Source: Natronohydrobacter thiooxidans (GTDB lineage: Bacteria > Pseudomonadota > Alphaproteobacteria > Rhodobacterales > Rhodobacteraceae). Taken from it: DNA of 41,132 bases. The notes beneath the pieces are model-generated. The model searched no databases. It was not told the DNA's origin and saw only the letters and a program-made list of their open reading frames with translations. Of the stretch, positions 15,736-23,552 are shown piece after piece (position 1 is the first letter of the stretch; every line of letters begins with the position of its first letter). Both the position numbers and the translations under genes were made by a program. The stretch lies in assembly GCF_001884735.1 (NCBI RefSeq), contig NZ_MJAP01000036.1, positions 1-41,132 of the forward strand, written 5' to 3'.

Positions 15736-16641
15736 CGACCCTTCGCCGGTAAGTCGTCTGAGCACTACCGAAATACGTCGGATGGTTGCGAAATTCGCTA
15801 CGCTGCGGCGATATGTAAGTCCTGTAGCGAAGGTCGGCGCGAAGTCGTCGACCTGCAACTTGACAAGACCCTCGCTGGCCAATGTGGTCCCGAGCGGCTC
15901 GGGGAGGCAGGCAATGTAGCGGTGGTCTTCCAGCATTCGGGTCATGATCCGGAGAGAGTGCGCACGTAACGCAATATGCGGCATCGGGAGCTCCTCGCGC
16001 GCGCAATATCTTACGATCGCCCTGGTGGCGTTGAGGGCGCTGTAGAGCGTTAGCCAGGAATAGCGGGCAAGATCGGCCGGAGTTACATGGTGGGATAAGG
16101 CAAGCGGATGATCGGCTGCCACATAGACCGCATTGGCCTGTCGGCCCAGAAGCACCGTCTCGAAGTCACGACCGAAACCGTCCTGCGCGGTCGGCGCAGT
16201 CCCTGCGTAGCAGATGATCTCGCCCGAACGCAGCGCGGGGAAAAGTTCTGTCGTTGATCCTGTGGACACCTGCACTTCAAGGCCGGGGAAAGACCTTAGC
16301 AAGTCGTCGACCAGCGGTGGAAAATGGATCGCCGAATAAACCGCACCAGCCCCGAGGTGAAGCGTGCCGCCTGCCCCTGTCGCCTGCGCGCCCAATTCTG
16401 CCAAAAGCGCGTTCCATGTGGTCTCGATCTCGATCGCACGGGCATGGGCCTGCTTGCCGGCTGCGGTCAGGGAAACGCCACGGGCATCACGGACAAGTAA
16501 CTCGACACCCAGCATATCCTCCAGTTGACGTATTGACTTGGTAAGCGCGGGTTGCGTCACGTTGCCTGCCCGCGCGGCGGCGTTGAACCCGCCGTGCCGA
16601 ATGACAGCCAGAAAATGCTCGAGTCGTCCGATGGGTTGCAT
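15730..16641 (-). CDS. LysR family regulator of sulfatase/TTT module A
   Basis: This 303-aa LysR protein starts MQPIGRLEHFLAVIRHGGFN, with the HTH continuing AAARAGNVTQPALTKSIRQLEDMLGVELLVRDARGVSLT. The effector domain contains FPGLEVQVSTGSTTELFPALRSGEIICYAGTAP. It is clearly paralogous to the LysR at 29849 (shared AAARxGNxTQPALTKSxRQLE, GEIICYAG, ACxPEPL and GLTYRxSxAxFATI). It is divergent from the sulfatase-tctCBA operon. An ATTCC-N5-GGAAT inverted repeat lies 15 nt before its start, suggesting autoregulation. Its 3' end overlaps the FGE stop by 6 nt, convergently. Confidence 0.92.
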   Translation of the reverse strand: MQPIGRLEHFLAVIRHGGFNAAARAGNVTQPALTKSIRQLEDMLGVELLVRDARGVSLTAAGKQAHARAIEIETTWNALLAELGAQATGAGGTLHLGAGAVYSAIHFPPLVDDLLRSFPGLEVQVSTGSTTELFPALRSGEIICYAGTAPTAQDGFGRDFETVLLGRQANAVYVAADHPLALSHHVTPADLARYSWLTLYSALNATRAIVRYCAREELPMPHIALRAHSLRIMTRMLEDHRYIACLPEPLGTTLASEGLVKLQVDDFAPTFATGLTYRRSVANFATIRRISVVLRRLTGEGSS

Positions 16642-16656
16642 GTTGATAAGTTACCT

Positions 16657-16671
16657 ATTCCGATTTGGAAT
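16657..16671. promoter_or_regulatory. LTTR box 1: ATTCC-N5-GGAAT
   Basis: ATTCC (16657-16661), GATTT, GGAAT (16667-16671) form a perfect 5+5 dyad containing the T-N11-A LysR core. It lies between the divergent LysR and sulfatase genes. Nineteen nt downstream is TTATCC (16691-16696), a plausible -10. The same arrangement recurs at 30781-30820 before tctB of module B. Confidence 0.75.
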
Positions 16672-16747
16672 TGAAACATACCCGATTCTATTATCCTACG
16701 TCAGAGATATTTGTTTAGTTCGCAGGAACTGTGGGGGGAGAAACAGT

Positions 16748-18325
16748 TTGCGAACCGTTTTTGTCGTTTTTGATTCGCTTAACGCTGCGGCACTCGCGCC
16801 TTATGGCGCTAAGGAAGTGCATACGCCCAACTTCGCGCGCTTGGCCGAGCGTGCCGTGACCTTTGATTCCCATTTCGTCGGATCGCTGCCCTGCATGCCA
16901 GCGCGCCGCGATCTGCATACGGGCCGACTGAACTTCATGCACAGATCCTGGGGTCCGCTCGAACCCTTCGACAATTCGCTGCCGCGCCTGCTCAGCGCCG
17001 AGGGTGTTTATTCCCATATCGTCACCGACCACATGCATTATTTCGAAGAGGGCGGGAACGGTTACGTTCAAGCCTTTGACACTTGGGAATTCGTCCGCGG
17101 CCAAGAGAACGACCCTTGGCGCGCAGAGGTGGAGCCACCGCTCGAACGCTACCGTTCCGATTTCGACCAGGCGCATTATGACATACCCGCGGCGCTTCCA
17201 GCGACGCGCGGCAAGATGAGCAGGTGGGAATGGAAGAAGCTTTGCCACGCCGTCAACCGCGAGGCGATACGCGACGAAAAGGATTACCCGACCGTTAAGT
17301 GCTTCGATCATGCGTTGGATTTCCTTGCCCGCAATCGGGGAGCGGGCGACTGGTTCCTGCAGGTTGAAGCCTTTGATCCGCACGAGCCCTTCCTCGCGCC
17401 CGAGCGGTTCAAGGCCATGTATCCGACGGATTGGAGCGGCGGCATCCTGGACTGGCCACGCTATGAGAAGGCAGATGGCGACGCCGCTGCGCGGGCCGAG
17501 ATCCGGTCGAACTATGCCGCGCTTGTCAGCATGTGCGACGACCAATTGGGCCGCCTTCTGGATACTTTTGACGCGCATGATCTCTGGCGTGACACCTGCC
17601 TGATAGTGACAACCGATCATGGGTTTTTGCTGTCGGAACACGAATGGTGGGGCAAGAACCGCATGCCCTATTTTACAGAAATCTCGCGTATTCCGCTTAT
17701 GATCTGGCACCCTGATTCTGGTCAGGCAGGCGGCAGCCGCTGCGATGCGCTGACCCAGACACCTGATCTGATGCCTACGATCCTCGACTTGCACAATGTG
17801 TCCGTGCCGTCCGGGGTGCTGGCGCAGTCGCTGCTGCCTGTTCTTCAGGCGGTCAATTCGCCGCGCGAGAGCGTGATTTTCGGGCAGTTTGGCGGACCCG
17901 TCGCTGTGACCGATGGCCGCTATTTGCTTTTCCGGTATCCGCAGAATGTCAGCACAGAAGGGCTGAACGAGTATACGCTTATGCCGATCCATATGAGTTC
18001 GGCCTTCACGCCCGACGAACTGGGTCTGGCCACATTGGCCCCACCCTTTGGCTTTACCAATGGGCTTCAGGTTTTGCGAATTCCGTCGCGACCCGAAGCG
18101 GTCCGTCCGCCGGGCCTTCATGACGCGTTCGACGTCGGCATCCGGACTGAGCTTTTTGATCTCGAATACGATCCCGATCAGACGCGCGCTCTGGATGATC
18201 CAGAGGTAGAGGCCCGTCTGCTGGCATCCGCATGTCGTCACCTGCTCGCCCATGAGACGCCGGGTGAGGTCTATGCGCATTATGGCTTGAATACGTACAG
18301 AGAAACCGTGGAGGAGAGAACATGA
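16748..18325 (+). CDS. Sulfatase, formylglycine-dependent (Cys type), probably cytoplasmic
   Basis: The TTG start at 16748 is chosen because the alkaline-phosphatase-fold N-terminus (RTVFVVFDSLNAAALAPYG) begins immediately after it and GGGGGGAG lies upstream. The protein is 525 aa. The active-site signature is LPCMPARRDLHTGR (C-x-P-A-R, Cys near residue 49, to be converted to formylglycine). Metal and sulfate residues appear in TTDHGFLLSEHEWWGKN and VEAFDPHEPFLAP. No signal peptide is visible, so it probably acts on an imported sulfated substrate. It overlaps tctC by ATGA (18322-18325), linking desulfation to TTT transport. Which sulfate ester it cuts is unknown. Confidence 0.9.
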   Translation: MRTVFVVFDSLNAAALAPYGAKEVHTPNFARLAERAVTFDSHFVGSLPCMPARRDLHTGRLNFMHRSWGPLEPFDNSLPRLLSAEGVYSHIVTDHMHYFEEGGNGYVQAFDTWEFVRGQENDPWRAEVEPPLERYRSDFDQAHYDIPAALPATRGKMSRWEWKKLCHAVNREAIRDEKDYPTVKCFDHALDFLARNRGAGDWFLQVEAFDPHEPFLAPERFKAMYPTDWSGGILDWPRYEKADGDAAARAEIRSNYAALVSMCDDQLGRLLDTFDAHDLWRDTCLIVTTDHGFLLSEHEWWGKNRMPYFTEISRIPLMIWHPDSGQAGGSRCDALTQTPDLMPTILDLHNVSVPSGVLAQSLLPVLQAVNSPRESVIFGQFGGPVAVTDGRYLLFRYPQNVSTEGLNEYTLMPIHMSSAFTPDELGLATLAPPFGFTNGLQVLRIPSRPEAVRPPGLHDAFDVGIRTELFDLEYDPDQTRALDDPEVEARLLASACRHLLAHETPGEVYAHYGLNTYRETVEERT

Positions 18326-19263
18326 ACAAGATTCTGACAAGCTGCACAATTGCGGCCTTGCTTGCAGCGGCTGGCCCAGTCGTCGCACAGGACAATTGGC
18401 CCGCTGGCGCCGTAACGCTCGTGGTGCCGTACAACCCCGGCGGCACCACCGACAATATGGTGCGGATCATCGCCGCCAAGATGGAAGAAACGCTCGGCAG
18501 CTCGGTCGTCGTGACAAACACCTCGGGTGGAGGCGGTGTTGTCGGCATGTCCGCAGCGCTACAGGCCGCCCCTGATGGCCAGACCGTCGGTCTGTATATT
18601 ACAAACACGCTGGTCAGCATGGTCACGGGTGGCGCGCCGTTCACCATGGATGAAATCCAGCCCGCCTGCATGTTCGGTGACGCGGTCCTGACGATCACCG
18701 GGATCGGTGGCGATAACGCGCTGGCCGATCTTGCGGCGCTCGTGGAAGTTGACGGTGCCAGCATCGGGATCGAGCGGGGCACCTTGTCGCAATTTGCCGG
18801 GCTTCAGTTCAATGAACAGGCCGGGGGCCATATCAATGTCGTCCATGCGGGTGACGGCCCGGCGCGCAACGCCGCTGTCATGGGTGGCCATATCACTGCT
18901 CTGATCACGCCGACAGCTGGCGTCATCCAGCAGCATGAGGCGGGGCAACTCAAGATTCTGGCGGTTCTTTCAGAGGAACGTCTTTCGGTCGCTCCCGATC
19001 TGCCCACGGCGCGCGAGCAGGGTTTTGACGTCACGCTGACACAGAGCAACGGCTTCATGTTTCCTGCCGGCACGCCGCAGGAAGCCGTGGACGGTTTCTG
19101 CGACGCGTTGGAGGCGATCGCCGTAGACCCAGATTTCGTCACCGAGATGGAGGCGCTCAACGTTGATGTGCGCTTCATGCGCGGCGAGGCCTATGAGGAT
19201 TACATGAGTGGTCTCTTGAACGACCTCGAAGCTCTGACCGAAGCGGCTGGTGATGGCAACTGA
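18322..19263 (+). CDS. tctC: TTT transporter substrate-binding protein (TctC/Bug family), module A
   Basis: This 313-aa periplasmic receptor has a signal peptide (residues 1-22, cleavage after VVA). The Bug-family core includes VTLVVPYNPGGTTDNMVRII (about residues 32-51) and GGGGVVGMSAALQAAPDGQTVG. It binds a carboxylate-bearing ligand for the TctBA permease. It is coupled to the upstream sulfatase through ATGA and overlaps tctB by 11 nt. A sugar acid or sulfated uronate is a reasonable ligand guess from context only. Confidence 0.92.
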   Translation: MNKILTSCTIAALLAAAGPVVAQDNWPAGAVTLVVPYNPGGTTDNMVRIIAAKMEETLGSSVVVTNTSGGGGVVGMSAALQAAPDGQTVGLYITNTLVSMVTGGAPFTMDEIQPACMFGDAVLTITGIGGDNALADLAALVEVDGASIGIERGTLSQFAGLQFNEQAGGHINVVHAGDGPARNAAVMGGHITALITPTAGVIQQHEAGQLKILAVLSEERLSVAPDLPTAREQGFDVTLTQSNGFMFPAGTPQEAVDGFCDALEAIAVDPDFVTEMEALNVDVRFMRGEAYEDYMSGLLNDLEALTEAAGDGN

Positions 19264-19738
19264 CCCACCCCAAAAGTCTGCGCGGTCCACGCGCCGGGAG
19301 GAGGCGGGTTTTCTCGCCCTCCTCCTGCTTCTCACAGGTATCCTTACCCGAGAGACCTTCAAGTTTCGTGCTGTGCCATGGGACTCGATGGGTCTGACCT
19401 TCTGGCCACGAATTTTGCTGGCGGTGCTGGCAATCGCGGTCGTTATACGCTTTTTGGGACTGCGTCGGGACACGGCACCGGGCGAAGTCGGTCTGGTCCG
19501 GGGGCTTGCCATCCTCGCGGTCTGCGCGGTCTTCGTTCTGGCGCTTCCTGTGCTGGGGGTTTATCTGCTGACCCCGCTGTTTCTGGCGGTTTTTGTTGTA
19601 GCGCAGTCGGGTCCGACGCCACGGGAGCGCCTGCGACGGTTCGTGCTTGCCAATGCTGTCCTCCTACCGAGCATCTGGCTTCTGTTCGATCTCGCGCTTG
19701 GGCTGCGGGTGCTGTCACTTCCCTTTTGGTGGCAATAG
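19253..19738 (+). CDS. tctB: TTT transporter small permease (TctB family), module A
   Basis: This 161-aa membrane protein has four to five hydrophobic segments (GFLALLLLLTGIL, FWPRILLAVLAIAVVIRFLG, GLAILAVCAVFVLALPVLGVYLLTPLFLAVFVVA, VLLPSIWLLFDLALGL). Size and layout fit TctB. The ATG at 19253 lies inside the tctC 3' end, and tctA follows 3 nt after its stop. It is probably the small partner of the TctA channel. Confidence 0.87.
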   Translation: MATDPPQKSARSTRREEAGFLALLLLLTGILTRETFKFRAVPWDSMGLTFWPRILLAVLAIAVVIRFLGLRRDTAPGEVGLVRGLAILAVCAVFVLALPVLGVYLLTPLFLAVFVVAQSGPTPRERLRRFVLANAVLLPSIWLLFDLALGLRVLSLPFWWQ

Positions 19739-19741
19739 GTT

Positions 19742-21262
19742 ATGGACGTTCTTTTTCAGACACTTGCCAGTTTGGTGGCATCGCCGATCATCCTCGTGTT
19801 GATATTCGCGGGCATGGCTATAGGCGTCATTGTGGGAATGATGCCCGGCCTCAACGCAACCATGGCGATCGCGCTACTTCTTCCTGTGACCTTTCAGATG
19901 GACGCCATCCCATCGATCAGCCTGCTGGTTGCGATCTTCGTGGGCGGAATGACCGGCGGGTGCATTTCAGGCATCCTGCTGCGCATTCCCGGGACTGCCA
20001 ATTCTGTCGCGACCGTCGCCGACGGTCACGCGATGACGCTCAAGGGGCAGGCGGGCAAGGCACTCGGCCTTGCCATCGCAGCCTCGGTCTTCGGAACGAT
20101 CTTCAGCGGTGTCATCCTGATCGCCTTTGCGCCGATCCTTTCGAGCTTCGCGCTGCGGTTCCACTATCCCGAATATGTCGCAGCCTTTCTCTTTGCCATG
20201 GCAGCCGTAATCGCGGTCAGCGGCGAGAGCCTGTCCAAAGGGTTGATCGCGGCTGTGCTCGGGGCGCTTGCCGCCTCGGTCGGGATATCTGCAATCGACG
20301 GCCTGCCACGCTTCGACTTTGGTTACCGCGAAATGTATGGTGGCTTTCCGCTAATCCCGGCTCTGGTCGGTCTGTTTGCGGTTTCGCAGATCATGCGCTC
20401 TGCCCTCTCGCGTGATGATGGGCAGAGTGCGCCGACCCAAGCCGTAGGTTGGCGGGAGTTGCTGCCTGACCGGCGGGAACTTACGCGACACTTGCCGAAC
20501 GCCACGCGCTCGGCCGCGATCGGAACCACGGTCGGCATCCTGCCTGCAGTCGGCGGCGGGCCAGCAGGCCTGATTGCCTATGCTCAAGCCCGCAACGCCT
20601 CGAAGGAGCCCACCAGTTTCGGGAATGGTGCACCGGGCGGCATCGTCGCCTCGGAAGCCGCCAACAACGCGACCGTCGGCGGGGCACTGATCACCGCAAT
20701 GACACTCGGCATTCCCGGTGACACCGTCACTGCGATGTTAATTGGTGCGCTGACCATTCAGGGTGTCCAGCCGGGGCCTCTGATGTTCGTCAATTCTCCC
20801 GGCGTTGTCTATGCGATCTATACCTCGGTGATTGTAGCGAGTCTGATGATGTTCGTCTTCATGCTCGGCTCGACCCGATTTCTGATTCAGATGCTGCGGG
20901 TTCCGCGGTCGATCTTGTTGCCCTGTCTGTTCGTGGTGGCTTGTGTTGGGATCTATTCGCTGAATGGCAGGCTGTTCGAGGTCTGGGTCATGTGCGGCTT
21001 CGGTCTGCTCGGTTTCCTGCTGGAGCAATACCGCTACCCGCTTGCACCGGTGATTTTGGGCTTTCTTCTTGGCCCGCCGCTGGAAGCCAACCTTCGGCAG
21101 ATGCTGGGTCAATATGACAGCCTGATGCCGCTGGTAACGCGGCCTATTCCGCTGGTGCTGCTGTTTGGCGCATTGCTGTTCGTGGTCTTCTCCCTGCGCG
21201 CGCGACGAAGGACGGTGGATATGTTGGTCGAGAAGCCTGTGTCACGCAAGGACAGCCAGTAG
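19742..21262 (+). CDS. tctA: TTT transporter large permease (TctA family), module A
   Basis: This 506-aa protein has about 12 hydrophobic segments. The TctA signature is GGMTGGCISGILLRIPGTANSVATVADGHAM (about residues 62-92), and the repeated second-half motif is GGPAGLIAYAQARN with ASEAANNATVGGALITAMTLGIPGDTV. It forms the translocation path for the TctC ligand. Bases 20747-20939 of this gene are duplicated almost perfectly at 29229-29420, beyond two insertion sequences. Confidence 0.93.
   Translation: MDVLFQTLASLVASPIILVLIFAGMAIGVIVGMMPGLNATMAIALLLPVTFQMDAIPSISLLVAIFVGGMTGGCISGILLRIPGTANSVATVADGHAMTLKGQAGKALGLAIAASVFGTIFSGVILIAFAPILSSFALRFHYPEYVAAFLFAMAAVIAVSGESLSKGLIAAVLGALAASVGISAIDGLPRFDFGYREMYGGFPLIPALVGLFAVSQIMRSALSRDDGQSAPTQAVGWRELLPDRRELTRHLPNATRSAAIGTTVGILPAVGGGPAGLIAYAQARNASKEPTSFGNGAPGGIVASEAANNATVGGALITAMTLGIPGDTVTAMLIGALTIQGVQPGPLMFVNSPGVVYAIYTSVIVASLMMFVFMLGSTRFLIQMLRVPRSILLPCLFVVACVGIYSLNGRLFEVWVMCGFGLLGFLLEQYRYPLAPVILGFLLGPPLEANLRQMLGQYDSLMPLVTRPIPLVLLFGALLFVVFSLRARRRTVDMLVEKPVSRKDSQ
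20747..20939 (+). repeat. Source copy of a 193-bp direct repeat (inside tctA)
   Basis: This segment matches 29229-29420 in the same orientation, with one substitution (A/G in CGACCCGATT versus CGACCCGGTT) and one single-base deletion in the distant copy (GGGG to GGG). Homology starts at GCGCTGACC and ends at TCGTGGTGG. The copies are 8,482 bp apart. Confidence 0.95.
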
Positions 21263-21391
21263 ACCGCGACCCGGCGGATCGAGCAGTTAAAGCTTCGGAT
21301 AGCCGCCATACCGATGCGCGCCTGTGCGGCGCTGAAGAGAGGTGCGCCTTGCATCATCAAGACATGGAAACTCTATGGAGGGAGAGAAACA

Positions 21392-23425
21392 ATGAACAGA
21401 TTAGGTCTCGGGCTCAGTTTTCTCGTGACAGCGGGCCTTGTACCTTTTGCTGTCGCGGCAGAGGAGGAAGCCACGCGCTCACTGACTGAAGTTGCGACAT
21501 TCCAGCATTTCATTGCCAACGATCCGCTCGACGGCGCCCATGGCCTCCCGCCATCACCCGGTGCGCCGCTCAGATATGGTCCCGTCGTCATCACGATGGA
21601 CCCAGACGGGAATGCCCTGGAGGCCATCGACGAGCAGGACCTGCGCTATTTTGACGGGCGCTATTACCTCTTCGGGCAGTCCTTCACCTACGGGACGTTC
21701 AATTATTCGCCCGGTGTGAACACGGGACCCATTATTCCAACCGAGCCGGGGTCGTTCTACCGCTATGGCGGACTTGTCACATACGTTTCCGACGACCTGA
21801 TGAATTGGGACTATGTCAGCCGCCAGTTCCTGCAAGACCCCGAGACCGGCGCACTCTACGTCGTCAAGAAGCCTCGGGTCGTTTATTCCGAGGCGACGGG
21901 CAACTATGTCCTCTGGTTTCTGAATGGTCAGGCCGGAGGCAGTACCGAGTCGCGGTATTTCATCGCCGAGGCCAAATCGCCGCTGGGTCCGTGGGAAAAC
22001 ATTCGCAGACCCACGAACGAATCCGATCCGACCCTGGAAAATCTCGGGTCCGATTTCGGCATCAATATCGGCCCTGACGGCACGACATGGATGGTCACTT
22101 CGCATCGCGGGATCAACACATTCCGTCTCAACGACGAGATGACCGGAACGCTCGATGCCTATTCCGTCCCCGTTCCGGTTGCCGGCATGAGCGTCAGCGA
22201 GGCGGTTCAGTCCGGGATCGCCTTCGACACGATCTTTGGCGGCATCGGAATGCACTATAATGACGGCTGGTGGTACATCACCGGCAGCAACCTGTGCGGC
22301 AACTGCATCGCATCGCGGTCGTATTTCCTGATGGCGCGCGACCCGTCGGGGCCGTGGATGAGCCCGGAGGACTTCTCGACAGAGACGCCCGTGACCCCCG
22401 CCCTCTTTTCCGAGGATACCGGACATGCGCAGGTTCACAGCTCGGTCATGCTGCCCGACGCAGACGGCAACACTCACGGCCTTATCCCCGCCACCCGCTA
22501 CCGCTCCAACCCTGAAGGCGCGCCAGCCGATACCGACAGGCAGGCAGGAGACACCAATCTCGCGCTTGGCGGTCTCTACCTCATCCCACTTGAATACGAT
22601 GACGAAGGCCGGATCGAGATGCTGGATATTCGACCCAGCCTCGAATTCCCGCTTGCGCAGCCTGTTAGGACCAGCGTGCCTGTCCCCTATCAGGCCAGCC
22701 TGACTATCACGTCGACCTCCACCGTCGTCCAGTCGTGGGAAGGGGTCGAGGGAGAGCCGCTGGCGGCGCTACTCCCGTCGGTTTTCCAGCGCACCCCGGA
22801 CCTTTCGCCCGAGCCGGTCGCAAGGGCCATTCCGATGGAACCGGAAGCGAACGCACCGCTAGAGGCCCGGCTGGACCTTCCGGATGGCCGCAGCCACACT
22901 TGGACAATCGACCCGCGGACGGTCCGCTGGGCGCCCGCGATCGTGCCCCTGAACCTTCCCGAACCCTTCGACGGCGCGGGAACTGTCACCCTGACCCTGT
23001 CGTCGCGGGTCACGAACGGGGGCTACGGCGTTGCAGTGGGTACACCCAACATGTTGCGCGAGAGTGCCTATTCTGTGATCACCGAAGACGGCACGACCGC
23101 CTATCCCAATGCCGAAATGATGCTCCGGCTCTCGGACGAACCGCGCGGTGCGCCGCGTATCACGGCCCAGCCGCGCAGCGTGCAGGTCGTAGCCGGTAGC
23201 GAGGCCGGATTTGCCGTCAAAGCCGAAGGCGACGGGCTGGGTTTCCAGTGGACCCGCCACGGCGAGGTTGTGCGTGCGCCCAATGGATTGAACGAATCCA
23301 CGGCCCCGACCCTTCGTCTGGCTGATGTCAGCGCCGATGATGCAGGGACCTATGTGGTGACTGTGTTCAATCAGGCTGGCTCGGTCGCCTCAGCACCGGT
23401 CACGCTGGAAGTCCTCGAACCCTGA
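21392..23425 (+). CDS. Secreted GH43-like glycosidase with C-terminal Ig-like domain
   Basis: The ATG at 21392 follows GGAGGGAGAG. The product is 677 aa with a signal peptide (residues 1-22, FLVTAGLVPFAVAA). Residues about 40-420 resemble the five-bladed beta-propeller of family 43 enzymes: YFDGRYYLFGQSFTYGTF, YVSDDLMNWDYVSRQFL, KPRVVYSEATGNYVLWFL, TWMVTSHRGINTF and HAQVHSSVMLPDADG. The last 90 residues form an Ig-like domain (ITAQPRSVQVVAGSEAGFAV ending ADDAGTYVVTVFNQAGSV). It probably trims galactose-, xylose- or arabinose-type side chains from a glycan outside the cytoplasm. The family assignment is by pattern only. It follows tctA by 130 nt with no obvious terminator. Confidence 0.75.
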   Translation: MNRLGLGLSFLVTAGLVPFAVAAEEEATRSLTEVATFQHFIANDPLDGAHGLPPSPGAPLRYGPVVITMDPDGNALEAIDEQDLRYFDGRYYLFGQSFTYGTFNYSPGVNTGPIIPTEPGSFYRYGGLVTYVSDDLMNWDYVSRQFLQDPETGALYVVKKPRVVYSEATGNYVLWFLNGQAGGSTESRYFIAEAKSPLGPWENIRRPTNESDPTLENLGSDFGINIGPDGTTWMVTSHRGINTFRLNDEMTGTLDAYSVPVPVAGMSVSEAVQSGIAFDTIFGGIGMHYNDGWWYITGSNLCGNCIASRSYFLMARDPSGPWMSPEDFSTETPVTPALFSEDTGHAQVHSSVMLPDADGNTHGLIPATRYRSNPEGAPADTDRQAGDTNLALGGLYLIPLEYDDEGRIEMLDIRPSLEFPLAQPVRTSVPVPYQASLTITSTSTVVQSWEGVEGEPLAALLPSVFQRTPDLSPEPVARAIPMEPEANAPLEARLDLPDGRSHTWTIDPRTVRWAPAIVPLNLPEPFDGAGTVTLTLSSRVTNGGYGVAVGTPNMLRESAYSVITEDGTTAYPNAEMMLRLSDEPRGAPRITAQPRSVQVVAGSEAGFAVKAEGDGLGFQWTRHGEVVRAPNGLNESTAPTLRLADVSADDAGTYVVTVFNQAGSVASAPVTLEVLEP

Positions 23426-23552
23426 GGGAACGGTCAGCATCATTATGTGCGCAGCAAGACTGCGCGCCACGTCACTACCGACGGCACCCGCTCTCGTTGC
23501 CCTTCGTCGGGGCTGATCGATTGCACCGCCAGATAACAAGAGGAGTAAATTT

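Noticed and set aside
16538..16747. Longer start for the module A sulfatase at 16538
   Set aside because: It would run through the LysR start and the LTTR box. Sulfatase homology begins right after TTG 16748.
16715..18388. 557-codon minus-strand frame opposite the module A sulfatase
   Set aside because: Shadow of the sulfatase gene, with no recognisable domain.
23449..23465. GCGCAG-CAAGA-CTGCGC hairpin after the GH43-like gene
   Set aside because: The stem is only 6 bp and has no U tract. It is too weak to call a terminator.
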